From: Streptomyces monomycini
Lineage (GTDB): Bacteria > Actinomycetota > Actinomycetes > Streptomycetales > Streptomycetaceae
Direction: 5' to 3'
Length of the DNA stretch: 64,000 nucleotides
Assembly (NCBI RefSeq): GCF_022271435.1
Contig: NZ_JAFIQY010000017.1
Coordinates: forward strand, 1-64,000
Position 1 is the first letter of the stretch, and every line of letters starts with the position of its first letter. Below the pieces are notes generated by a model. It was not told the DNA's origin. It saw only the letters and a program-made list of their open reading frames with translations, and made no database searches. Made by a program: the position numbers and the translations under genes. Shown here in pieces: positions 1 to 8,036 of the stretch.

Positions 1-21
1 GGGCGTGCTTTGAGCACGCCC
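1..21. terminator. Hairpin terminator at left edge
   Basis: A perfect 9-bp stem (GGGCGTGCT / AGCACGCCC) closes on a 3-base loop. It probably ends a gene left of the window. Its orientation cannot be decided from the window alone. Confidence 0.6.
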
Positions 22-167
22 TCCGCCCGCGCTGCTGTGCGCCCGGCCGCGTCACAGGGCTTGGTGCAAATGGCTGCAATGAGGGGCGCACGGACCGACC
101 GGCTCATGGCCGGGGGCCTTCGGACGTGTATGTTCCGGGGCCGAGAGCCATGGAAGGGACCGATCCG

Positions 168-749
168 GTGAAGAAGAAGCTTGTGGCCGCGCTGTCCGGC
201 GGCGCGGCACTGATGCTCGCGCTGACCGGCTGCAGCGACGACGGTGACAATAAGCTCGACGCCTGGGCCAAGAAGTTCTGCGACCCCGCCCAGGCCCAGT
301 TCAAGAAGATCCAGGACGCCAACACGTCCATGCAGACGGCCGACAGCGGCGGCACCGACTCCAAGAAGGTCCAGGAGGCCGACTCCAAGGCGTTCCAGCA
401 GATCTCCGACGCCTACGCGTCGCTGGCGAAGTCGCTCGACCAGGCCGGCGCGCCGCCCGCCGAGGGCGGCGAGGAGTCCCAGAAGAACGCGGTCAAGGAG
501 CTCAACGACCTCTCCAAGGGCTACGCCGACCTCAAGAAGCAGGTCGACGGCCTGGACACCGGGGACAAGGGCAAGTTCGCGGACGGTCTGCGGTCGCTGT
601 CCGACGGCATCAACAAGCTCAACAAGAAGAGCGAGCAGGCGTTCAGCAAGCTGGAGTCCGGCGACGTCAAGAAGGCGATGGCGGGGCAGCCCGGCTGCCA
701 GAACCAGAAGGCGACCGAGGGCGGCGGGTCGGCGGCGCCGAAGAAGTAG
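168..749 (+). CDS. Small secreted lipoprotein
   Basis: This 193-residue protein begins MKKKLVAALSGG and has a lipoprotein signal peptide ending in the lipobox LTGC at about residues 19-22, so it is probably anchored to the outer face of the membrane. The rest is hydrophilic and Lys/Gln/Asp-rich, with helical heptad character and a second Cys pair partner near the end (PGCQN). GTG at 168 is chosen because GGAAGGG lies about 9 bases upstream and the signal peptide then has normal length. An in-frame ATG at 150 is the alternative. I do not recognise a functional family; small lipoproteins of this type are common in Streptomyces. It appears monocistronic. Confidence 0.8.
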   Translation: MKKKLVAALSGGAALMLALTGCSDDGDNKLDAWAKKFCDPAQAQFKKIQDANTSMQTADSGGTDSKKVQEADSKAFQQISDAYASLAKSLDQAGAPPAEGGEESQKNAVKELNDLSKGYADLKKQVDGLDTGDKGKFADGLRSLSDGINKLNKKSEQAFSKLESGDVKKAMAGQPGCQNQKATEGGGSAAPKK

Positions 750-823
750 CCGCGGAAGCGGCCGAGGGGGCGCGGCGGGCGCCGCACGGCCACCGTCCGC
801 GCCCACGAGCGCGCCGGGCACGT

Positions 824-954
824 CCGACACGCCGTCAGGCGCGTCGTTCCGTGTCCGACACGCCGTCAGGCGGTCCGGCCCGGTCCGCGTCGACACGCCG
901 TCGGTCCCGTGGGCCCGTGCCCGCCCCGCGCCGCCACACGGCCGACACGCCGTC
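824..954 (+). repeat. Four dispersed GACACGCCGTC repeats
   Basis: Copies of (C)CGACACGCCGTC start at 824, 855, 891 and 942 in the 316-base gap between the lipoprotein gene and the methyltransferase gene. The first two copies extend to TCCGACACGCCGTCAGGCG. The gap 750-1065 shows no convincing gene. Besides these repeats it holds only the promoter at 1037-1059. Confidence 0.6.
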
Positions 955-1036
955 CGCGCACACCGTCGGCCGCGCCCGCCCCGCCGCCCGCGCCCGCCGC
1001 GCCCCGGTGGCCGCGGCGCGGCCGGGCCGTGGCCGT

Positions 1037-1059
1037 TTGTCAGTGGTTGGCCTGACAAT
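1037..1059 (+). promoter_or_regulatory. RecA-NDp/PafBC-like promoter, leaderless
   Basis: TTGTCAGTG at 1037-1045, an 8-base spacer and GACAAT at 1054-1059 match the actinobacterial DNA-damage promoter (TGTCRGTG-N8-TANNNT) except for the first base of the -10. Only 6 bases separate the -10 from GTG at 1066, so transcription should start at or next to the start codon. Near-identical architectures precede the genes at 8037 and 11602/11683. Confidence 0.6.
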
Positions 1060-1065
1060 GGGAGC

Positions 1066-2616
1066 GTGAGTACGCACCTCCCCACCGCAGACCTTCGAGA
1101 CCCCGATTCCGCCGCCCGCACGGCCCGGCTGCGCGACGCGCTGCGCGACGCCGCGTTCACCGCCGACGGCCTGCTGGAGCTGCTCGGCGCGCCCGCCTAC
1201 GCCGCGCTGGCCCGCAGCGAGACCGTCCCGGCGCTCCGCGCGACCCGGGACGACGGCCCGCTGCCCACCCTGGTGCGGCTGTTCCTGCTCCAGCGCCCGG
1301 TGCCGTACGGCCGGGCCGCCGCCGCGCTGCCGGTGGACGACTGCCTCGCCGACGGCTGGCTGGTGCGCGACGGCGACGAGGTCCGGGCGAGCGTCGACGT
1401 GCGTCCGTACGGCGGCCCCGACGGCCAGGACTGGTGGATCGTCTCCGACCTCGGGTGCGCGGTCGGTGGCGCGGGCGGCATCCGGGCCGCCGAGGAGGCC
1501 GCGGGCGTGGATCGCGCGCAGCTGGTGCTCGGTGTCGGCGGCGCGTCCACGACGCTCGCCGGCATCGCGGTCCGCACCCCCGTCGCCCGGGTCCTCGACC
1601 TCGGCACCGGCTCCGGCATCCAGGCGCTGCACGCCTCCGCGTACGCGACGCAGGTCACGGCCACGGACCTGAACCCGCGGGCGCTGCGGATCGCCGGACT
1701 GACGCTGGCGCTGTCCGGCGTGCCGGCCGCGGACCTTCGCGAGGGCTCGCTGTTCGACCCGGTGGGCGAGGAGACGTACGACCTGATCGTCTCCAACCCG
1801 CCCTTCGTGATCTCGCCGGGCGCCCGGCTGACCTACCGGGACGGCGGGATGGGCGGCGACGACCTGTGCCGCACCATCGTCCAGCAGGCCGCCGACCACC
1901 TGAACGACGGCGGGTACTGCCAGCTGCTCGCCAACTGGCAGCACGTCGAGGGCGAGGACTGGCACGACCGGCTGCGCTCCTGGGTGCCGCGCGGCTGCGA
2001 CGCGTGGATCGTGCAGCGCGAGGTCCAGGACGTGACGCAGTACGCGGAGCTGTGGCTGCGGGACGCCGGCGACCACCGTACGAGCCCCGAGGAGTACGCG
2101 GCGCGCTACGACGCCTGGCTGGAGGAGTTCGAGGCCCGCGGGACCAAGGCCGTCGGCTTCGGGTGGATCACCCTGCGCAAGTCCGGCGCGGCGGATCCGT
2201 CGATCACCGTCGAGGAGTGGCCGCACCCGGTCGAGCAGCCGCTGGGCACCGCGGTCGTCCGGCATTTCGAACGCCAGGACTACCTGCGCGACACGGACGA
2301 CGCGGCCCTGCTGGCCGGCCATTTCCGGCTCGCCGACGAGGTCGTGCAGGAACAGGTCGGGCTGCCCGGCGCCGAGGACCCGGAGCACGTGGTCCTGCGG
2401 CAGAACCGCGGTATGCGGCGCGCCACGAAGGTGGACACGGTCGGTGCGGGTTTCGCCGGGGTCTGCGACGGCTCGCTGCCCGCCGGACGGATCCTCGACG
2501 CGATCGCTCAACTGGTCGGTGAGGACCCGGTGTTGCTGCGCGACCGTACGCCGGACGCGATCCGGACCCTGGTCGAGCAGGGCTTCCTGGAGCCGGTGGC
2601 GGCCGGTACGGACTGA
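1066..2616 (+). CDS. Class I SAM-dependent methyltransferase
   Basis: This 516-residue protein has a conserved N-terminal helical region (about residues 1-160) followed by a Rossmann methyltransferase domain. The SAM site is VLDLGTGSGIQAL near residue 177, and the catalytic-type motif SNPPF lies near residue 243. NPP(F/Y) is typical of N6-adenine DNA and N5-glutamine protein methyltransferases, so the substrate could be DNA, RNA or a protein. About 200 further residues form a C-terminal extension. GTG at 1066 is chosen because the promoter ends 6 bases before it, predicting a leaderless mRNA; there is no separate ribosome binding site. The DNA-damage-like promoter suggests a stress role, which is inference. 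Confidence 0.85.
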   Translation: MSTHLPTADLRDPDSAARTARLRDALRDAAFTADGLLELLGAPAYAALARSETVPALRATRDDGPLPTLVRLFLLQRPVPYGRAAAALPVDDCLADGWLVRDGDEVRASVDVRPYGGPDGQDWWIVSDLGCAVGGAGGIRAAEEAAGVDRAQLVLGVGGASTTLAGIAVRTPVARVLDLGTGSGIQALHASAYATQVTATDLNPRALRIAGLTLALSGVPAADLREGSLFDPVGEETYDLIVSNPPFVISPGARLTYRDGGMGGDDLCRTIVQQAADHLNDGGYCQLLANWQHVEGEDWHDRLRSWVPRGCDAWIVQREVQDVTQYAELWLRDAGDHRTSPEEYAARYDAWLEEFEARGTKAVGFGWITLRKSGAADPSITVEEWPHPVEQPLGTAVVRHFERQDYLRDTDDAALLAGHFRLADEVVQEQVGLPGAEDPEHVVLRQNRGMRRATKVDTVGAGFAGVCDGSLPAGRILDAIAQLVGEDPVLLRDRTPDAIRTLVEQGFLEPVAAGTD

Positions 2617-2759
2617 GGAACCGGCCCGAGGGCGGCGACGGCGCGAGGCTTCCGGCCCGCAGGAGCGGCGGCGAGGCCGGGCGGGCGGCGATGAAGCCGT
2701 ACGGGCGGCCTTCACCTCAGGTTCGCCGCCGCGCCGCCCGGGGCTGCCACCCTGCCCGC

Positions 2760-2951
2760 ATGGAGAGTGGTCCCGAGGCGTTCGCCGGGGTGGCCTTCGC
2801 GCTGTTCGGCGCCGGCCTGCTGGTGTGGACGGGCGCATGCGTACGGGCCGGGGAGCCGGTCGCCGACGGGGTGGGCCGGTCGTCGGGTACGGCGCTGGCG
2901 CTGCTCTTCGGCGTGCTGTTCCTGGGGGCGGGGTGCTGGCTGTTGCTGTAG
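2760..2951 (+). CDS. Small two-helix membrane protein
   Basis: This 63-residue protein starts MESGPEAFAGVAF and has two hydrophobic segments, at about residues 7-24 and 44-62, joined by a short polar loop. It is probably an integral membrane protein of unknown function. ATG at 2760 is preceded by CACCCT and then 6 bases, a leaderless-type arrangement, and there is no obvious Shine-Dalgarno sequence. An upstream in-frame ATG at 2691 would add an Arg-rich stretch that looks non-coding. Confidence 0.6.
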   Translation: MESGPEAFAGVAFALFGAGLLVWTGACVRAGEPVADGVGRSSGTALALLFGVLFLGAGCWLLL

Positions 2952-3249
2952 GGGCGGACGGGGCAGGCTGCCCGGAACGTACGCATGTTTCCAGGGACTC
3001 TCGGAAGTGTTCGAAACCCTCCCGAGGGAACGCGTCGGCCTCCCTGTTCGTCTTCGCAAGAAGCGCCCGCGGCCCCGCACTCCGCCATGTTCGTTGCCTG
3101 CTCAACTGCTTTGCGGCTGCGGCCTGTTCACTCCTGCCCCACCGGGCAAACCACGCGCAAAACCACTCGCCCGTGAAGCAACCGGAACGGCCATCTGCCC
3201 GTGTTCCTGAGTGAAGGCCATCAACCGGCCCAACAGGGAGGAACACGTT

Positions 3250-3651
3250 ATGAACCGTGCATACCGCCTCGCCGCCGCAGGAGTTCTCAGCGCCGCACTC
3301 GTCGCCGGGACCGCGGCCGCCGCCTCCGCAGCCCCCGCGTCCCCGGCCGCCCACAGCGTCGCCGCCAAGGCCCCGCAGAAGGCCACGCTCACCGCCAAGG
3401 CGAGCACCAGTGCGGTCAAGGCCTGGCAGGAGTTCCGTATCTCCGGCACCTCCACCGGCATCAAGGCCGGCACCAAGGTCACCGTCCAGCAGAAGCAGGG
3501 CGCCAAGTGGGTCTCGCTGCCCGCGAGCGTCACCACCAGCAAGACCGGCGCCTACTCGCTCCGCGTCAAGCTGGGCATCAAGGGCGTCAACCAGCTGCGG
3601 ATCGCCGGCGGTGGCGCGATCTCCCCGGTGATCACGGTCACCGTGCGCTGA
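3250..3651 (+). CDS. Secreted small beta-rich protein
   Basis: This 133-residue protein has a classic Sec signal peptide (MNRAYRLAAAGVLSAALVAG, Ala-rich cleavage region near residue 27). The roughly 100-residue mature part (LTAKASTSAVKAWQEFRISG... ISPVITVTV) alternates hydrophobic residues with Thr, Gly and Lys, as in Ig-like or bacterial surface beta-sandwich domains. It is probably exported and soluble or wall-associated. GGGAGGA about 7 bases before ATG 3250 decides the start. No enzyme motif is visible. Confidence 0.8.
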   Translation: MNRAYRLAAAGVLSAALVAGTAAAASAAPASPAAHSVAAKAPQKATLTAKASTSAVKAWQEFRISGTSTGIKAGTKVTVQQKQGAKWVSLPASVTTSKTGAYSLRVKLGIKGVNQLRIAGGGAISPVITVTVR

Positions 3652-3764
3652 AACGCGCCGCAGGGCACCACCACGACGCACGGTACGCCGGGCGCGCCGC
3701 TTCCCCCGCGGCGCGCCCGGCGGCCGTTCGCGTACGGGCGCTGGCCGCCGGGCGGAACGCCCGG

Positions 3765-4175
3765 TCAGCCCGTGAGATTGCGCACCAGCATCCAGACGGC
3801 CGCGGCGGCGAGGACGACGACGTTGCCGCGCGCCCCGAGGCGGGCCCGGAACCGGCGCCCGCGCAGTCCCGCGTACAGCCACCGCCCGGTCATGTACGCG
3901 GCGGCCGGCACGCCCAGGGACAGCAGGACGGCGTTGTCGTGGAAGGCGGTCACGAGGTCGCCGTGCATCAGGTCATACGCCATCCGGGTCCCGCCGCAGG
4001 CCGGGCAGAGCAGCCCGGTCGCCCAGCGGAACGGACACGGAAGCAGTATCTGCCCCGGTTCGTGGGGATCGGTGTGCCACAGGTAGGCCGCGCCGAGGGC
4101 ACCGACGCCGACGGCGACCGCCGCGCGGCGCAGCGTCGCGTTCCGTACGGCGGTGGGGGAGGAGGGGGCGTTCAC
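3765..4175 (-). CDS. DUF2752 family membrane protein
   Basis: This 136-residue protein has the DUF2752 signature: a first hydrophobic helix, then CPFRWATGLLCPACGGTRM (paired cysteines), then the YDLMHGD block and two more hydrophobic segments. It is an integral membrane protein of unknown function, common in actinobacteria and Bacteroidetes. The GTG start at 4175 is preceded by GTGAGGAC at suitable spacing. It is convergent with the secreted-protein gene upstream. Confidence 0.85.
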   Translation of the reverse strand: MNAPSSPTAVRNATLRRAAVAVGVGALGAAYLWHTDPHEPGQILLPCPFRWATGLLCPACGGTRMAYDLMHGDLVTAFHDNAVLLSLGVPAAAYMTGRWLYAGLRGRRFRARLGARGNVVVLAAAAVWMLVRNLTG

Positions 4176-4826
4176 GGAGTCCTCACCGCGCCGGGCCCCG
4201 ACGCGACGACCTGGCGTAGTTGCCCTGATTCAGGACAAACGCGTGCTGCCCGGGCGACGGCCCCCGCCCCGCAAACACCCACCAGCCACTCCAGACATCC
4301 CAGATACTCCAGCCACCCCCGCCTCTTCATTCACACCAGCGACTTCCTACCGGTGACATCAGCGACTCCACACCAGCGACTCCACACCAGCGACTTCGCA
4401 TCAGCCACTCCACTCCACTCCACGCCCCACCCCGCCCCGCCCAGGACGGCGGCACCGGGTGAGAGGGCACGGCCGAGAGGGGACAGTACGGGGTGGGAAC
4501 GGATACGGCCACCGTCCGGCCCGTCGGCGCCGCCCGCCGGCCGGGCGCCCCGTCGTACCCCCGCCCCGTCGCCGACCGGGACCGCACCGGCTCCGGCACC
4601 GGCCCGTGCCCGGCCCGGCGCGGCCTCCCGCACCGGCCCGTGTCCGGTCCGGGCGGCATGAAGGCATGTAGTCGGGTTACCGTTCGAGTGGCGTTGCGGG
4701 GTTTTTCCGTTTGACACGAGGGCGGGATGTACCGTCACACTCCGCAGCGTCAAGCGTCACCGCAGTGTCCCCCAGAGCTCCGGCCCGGGGGGTTACCCCC
4801 AGCGTCGACCGGAGAGAAGAGCGAAG
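4176..4826. other. Intergenic region upstream of topA
   Basis: The 650-base gap between the DUF2752 gene and topA holds no convincing gene. It contains the CACACCAGCGACT repeats at 4332-4396, a C-rich stretch, and next to topA a TTGACA at 4711-4716 that could be a -35 element. The best partner, CACACT at 4736-4741, sits at a long 19-base spacing, so the promoter assignment is weak. Confidence 0.5.
4332..4396 (+). repeat. CACACCAGCGACT direct repeats
   Basis: Three copies of (C)ACACCAGCGACT(T/C)C start near 4332, 4369 and 4384, with a partial copy (CAGCGACTCC) at about 4360. They run into a CACTCCACTCC microsatellite to about 4422. No function is evident. Confidence 0.5.
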
Positions 4827-7700
4827 TTGTCCCCGACCAGCGAGACCGCACAGGGCGGCGGCCGCCGACTCGTCATCGTCGAGTCGCCTGCCAAGGCGAA
4901 GACGATCAAGGGCTACCTCGGCCCCGGCTACGTGGTCGAGGCCAGCGTCGGGCACATCCGCGACCTCCCGAACGGCGCGGCGGAGGTCCCGGCGAAGTAC
5001 AAGGGCGAGCCCTGGGCCCGTCTTGGCGTGAACGTCGACGCCGACTTCCAGCCGATCTACGTCGTCAACAGCGACAAGAAGGACCAGGTCAAAAAGCTCA
5101 AGGAGCTGCTGGCCGAGTCCGACGAACTCTTCCTCGCCACCGATGAGGACCGCGAGGGCGAGGCCATCGCCTGGCACCTCCAGGAGATCCTCAAGCCCAA
5201 GGTCCCGGTCCACCGGATGGTCTTCCACGAGATCACCAAGGACGCGATCCGCGCCGCCGTCGCCAACCCGCGCGAGCTGAACCAGAAGCTCGTCGACGCC
5301 CAGGAGACCCGCCGCATCCTCGACCGCCTCTACGGCTACGAGGTCTCGCCGGTCCTGTGGAAGAAGGTCATGCCGCGCCTGTCGGCCGGCCGGGTGCAGT
5401 CGGTGGCCACCCGCCTCGTCGTCGAGCGGGAGCGCGAGCGCATCGCCTTCCGCTCCGCCGAGTACTGGGACCTGACCGGCACGTTCTCCACCGGCCGCGC
5501 GGGCGACGTGAGTGACCCGTCCACCCTGGCCGCACGCCTGTCCACGGTCGACGGCCGGCGCGTCGCCCAGGGCCGCGACTTCGGTTCCACCGGGCAGCTC
5601 AAGAACAGCGACGTCCTCCACCTGGACGAGGCCGGCGCCCGCGCGCTGGCCACCGCCCTGGAGCACACCGACTTCGCGGTCCGCTCGGTCGAGTCCAAGC
5701 CGTACCGCCGCTCCCCGTACGCCCCGTTCCGTACGACCACGCTCCAGCAGGAGGCCAGCCGCAAGCTGGGCTTCGGCGCGAAGTCCACCATGCAGGTGGC
5801 GCAGAAGCTGTACGAGAACGGCTTCATCACCTACATGCGTACGGACTCCACGACGCTGTCGGACACCGCGATCTCCGCGGCCCGCGCGCAGGTCACGCAG
5901 CTGTACGGCGCCGCGTACCTGCCGGACAAGCCGCGCTCGTACGCCGGCAAGGTCAAGAACGCGCAGGAGGCGCACGAGGCGATCCGGCCTTCGGGTGATC
6001 GTTTCCGCACCCCGGCGGAGACCGGTCTGACCGGTGACCAGTTCCGGCTGTACGAGCTGATCTGGAAGCGCACCGTCGCCTCCCAGATGAAGGACGCCAC
6101 CGGCAACTCCGTCACCGTCAAGATCGGCGGTCGGGCGGCCGACGGCCGGGACGCCGAGTTCAGCGCCTCCGGCAAGACCATCACCTTCCACGGCTTCCTC
6201 AAGGCGTACGTGGAAGGCGCCGACGACCCGAACGCCGAGCTGGACGACCGCGAGCGGCGCCTGCCGCAGGTCGCCGAGGGCGACCCGCTGAGCGCGCGGG
6301 AGATCACCGCGGACGGCCACGCCACCAAGCCCCCGGCCCGCTACACCGAGGCCACGCTGGTCAAGGAGCTGGAAGAGCGCGAGATCGGCCGCCCGTCGAC
6401 GTACGCGTCGATCATCGGCACCATCCTGGACCGCGGCTACGTCTTCAAGAAGGGCACCGCCCTGGTGCCGTCCTTCCTGAGCTTCGCCGTGGTCAACCTC
6501 CTGGAGAAGCACTTCGGGCGGCTCGTCGACTACGACTTCACCGCCAAGATGGAGGACGACCTCGACCGCATCGCGCGCGGCGAGGCCCAGTCCGTGCCGT
6601 GGCTGCGCCGCTTCTACTTCGGCGAGGGCGAGGCGGCCGGTGCCGCCTCCGAGGCCGGCAACGGCGACGGCGACCACCTCGGCGGCCTGAAGGAACTGGT
6701 CACCGACCTCGGCGCGATCGACGCCCGGGAGATCTCCTCCTTCCCGGTCGGCGACGGCATCATGCTGCGCGTCGGCCGCTACGGCCCGTACGTGGAGCGC
6801 GGCGAGAAGGACTCCGAGGGCCACCAGCGCGCCGACGTGCCGGAGGACCTGGCGCCCGACGAGCTGACCGTCGCCTACGCGGAGGAACTGCTCGCCAAGC
6901 CGAGCGGCGACTTCGAGCTGGGCATGGACCCGGACAGCGGCAACCAGATCGTCGCCAAGGACGGCCGCTACGGCCCGTACGTCACCGAGATCCTGCCCGA
7001 GGGCACCCCGAAGACCGGCAAGAACGCGGTCAAGCCGCGTACAGCCTCGCTCTTCAAGTCGATGTCCCTGGACACCGTCACCCTCGCCGACGCGCTCAAG
7101 CTGATGTCGCTGCCGCGCGTCGTCGGCAAGGACCCCGAGGGCGTCGAGATCACCGCGCAGAACGGCCGCTACGGCCCGTACCTGAAGAAGGGCACCGACT
7201 CGCGCTCCCTGGAGAGCGAGGACCAGATCTTCAACATCACGCTGGAGCAGGCCCTCGCCATCTACGCGCAGCCCAAGCAGCGCGGCCGGGCCGCCGCCAA
7301 GCCGCCGCTGAAGGAGCTGGGCACCGACCCGGTCAGCGAGCGCCCGGTGGTCGTCAAGGACGGCCGCTTCGGCCCGTACGTCACCGACGGCGAGACCAAC
7401 GCGACGCTGCGGCGGGACGACGACGTCGAGACGATCACGCCGGAGCGCGGCTACGAGCTGCTCGCCGAGAAGCGCGCGAAGGGCCCGGCGAAGAAGAAGA
7501 CCGCCAAGAAGGCTCCGGCCAAGAAGACAGCGGCGAAGAAGACGACGGCCGCGAAGAAGGCCCCGGCGAAGAAGACGGCCGCCAAGAAGACGACGGCCGC
7601 GAAGAAGACCACGACGGCGAAGAAGACGACCGCCGCCAAGAAGACCACGGCGGCGGCCACCGCTGCGAAGAAGACGGCGGCCGAGAGCGTGGAGAGCTGA
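4827..7700 (+). CDS. topA: DNA topoisomerase I
   Basis: This 957-residue type IA topoisomerase relaxes negatively supercoiled DNA. The TOPRIM domain begins LVIVESPAKAKTIKGYLG and has the acidic metal site ATDEDREGE near residue 108. The catalytic tyrosine is Tyr336 in FITYMRTDS. Instead of zinc fingers the C-terminal half carries repeated modules with DGRYGPYV, as in actinobacterial TopA. From about residue 887 the tail is a run of Lys-Lys-Ala/Thr repeats (AKKTAAKKTT type), known in actinobacteria to aid DNA binding and processivity. The start is TTG at 4827 behind GGAGAG. It probably drives the small gene downstream (11-base gap). Confidence 0.97.
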   Translation: MSPTSETAQGGGRRLVIVESPAKAKTIKGYLGPGYVVEASVGHIRDLPNGAAEVPAKYKGEPWARLGVNVDADFQPIYVVNSDKKDQVKKLKELLAESDELFLATDEDREGEAIAWHLQEILKPKVPVHRMVFHEITKDAIRAAVANPRELNQKLVDAQETRRILDRLYGYEVSPVLWKKVMPRLSAGRVQSVATRLVVERERERIAFRSAEYWDLTGTFSTGRAGDVSDPSTLAARLSTVDGRRVAQGRDFGSTGQLKNSDVLHLDEAGARALATALEHTDFAVRSVESKPYRRSPYAPFRTTTLQQEASRKLGFGAKSTMQVAQKLYENGFITYMRTDSTTLSDTAISAARAQVTQLYGAAYLPDKPRSYAGKVKNAQEAHEAIRPSGDRFRTPAETGLTGDQFRLYELIWKRTVASQMKDATGNSVTVKIGGRAADGRDAEFSASGKTITFHGFLKAYVEGADDPNAELDDRERRLPQVAEGDPLSAREITADGHATKPPARYTEATLVKELEEREIGRPSTYASIIGTILDRGYVFKKGTALVPSFLSFAVVNLLEKHFGRLVDYDFTAKMEDDLDRIARGEAQSVPWLRRFYFGEGEAAGAASEAGNGDGDHLGGLKELVTDLGAIDAREISSFPVGDGIMLRVGRYGPYVERGEKDSEGHQRADVPEDLAPDELTVAYAEELLAKPSGDFELGMDPDSGNQIVAKDGRYGPYVTEILPEGTPKTGKNAVKPRTASLFKSMSLDTVTLADALKLMSLPRVVGKDPEGVEITAQNGRYGPYLKKGTDSRSLESEDQIFNITLEQALAIYAQPKQRGRAAAKPPLKELGTDPVSERPVVVKDGRFGPYVTDGETNATLRRDDDVETITPERGYELLAEKRAKGPAKKKTAKKAPAKKTAAKKTTAAKKAPAKKTAAKKTTAAKKTTTAKKTTAAKKTTAAATAAKKTAAESVES

Positions 7701-7711
7701 GGGGGAGCACG

Positions 7712-7972
7712 TTGACGTACCGCGTCACCTACACCGTCGAGGCGAAGGCGACTGCTGACGCCATGGCGCCGGAGCGGCGGGACATGCTCGAACGCGGGCT
7801 GGCCAAGCTCGCCCTGGACCCGTACCACAAAGCCACGGCGCACATCGGCACGCACGAGGACGACCGCAAGGCCCAGGTGGCACCGGGACTCCTCATCGAG
7901 TACGTCGTCGCACACGGTCTGCTCGTCATCGTGGTGATCGAAATCTTCGACGACATACTGCTGGAGGACTGA
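7712..7972 (+). CDS. RelE/ParE-like small protein, orphan
   Basis: This 86-residue protein begins TYRVTYTVEAKATADAMAP and resembles the RelE/ParE fold: an N-terminal strand, two helices, the LALDPYHKAT turn, then strands carrying R-K-A, LLIEYVV and VIVVIEIFDD. In this superfamily the fold serves as mRNA interferase or gyrase toxin, but many actinobacterial members have no known activity. The TTG start at 7712 follows GGGGGAGC. No antitoxin gene lies on either side; topA ends 11 bases upstream and tmk follows. Constitutive linkage to topA and the lack of an antitoxin argue for a housekeeping or inactive member. Confidence 0.75.
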   Translation: MTYRVTYTVEAKATADAMAPERRDMLERGLAKLALDPYHKATAHIGTHEDDRKAQVAPGLLIEYVVAHGLLVIVVIEIFDDILLED

Positions 7973-8008
7973 GCCCACCCGTCCGTGTGTTCGGGCGGAA
8001 GCTGGACC

Positions 8009-8030
8009 TGTCATATCCGGCCGATAGGCT
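8009..8030 (+). promoter_or_regulatory. TGTCA-N11-TAGGCT leaderless promoter
   Basis: TGTCATAT at 8009-8016, 8 bases, then TAGGCT at 8025-8030, followed after 6 bases by ATG 8037. The -10 is a good TANNNT. The -35 keeps TGTCA of the RecA-NDp/PafBC consensus but loses GTG. The geometry is the same as at 1037-1066, and a leaderless transcript is predicted. Confidence 0.5.
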
Positions 8031-8036
8031 GGCGGG

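Noticed and set aside
835..3882. Very long open frame on the minus strand
   Set aside because: It runs antisense to the methyltransferase and several other supported genes, is Arg/Gly/Ala-rich without domains, and arises from the G/C bias at third codon positions.
4331..4753. Minus-strand frames in the gap before topA
   Set aside because: They consist of repeat-derived and C-rich sequence with no ribosome binding site or known domain.
4677..6824. Long minus-strand open frame opposite topA
   Set aside because: It mirrors topA codons; no domain or ribosome binding site.
7489..7690. Lysine-rich repeats at the topA end as a separate element
   Set aside because: They are in frame and a known feature of actinobacterial TopA, so they belong to the gene.
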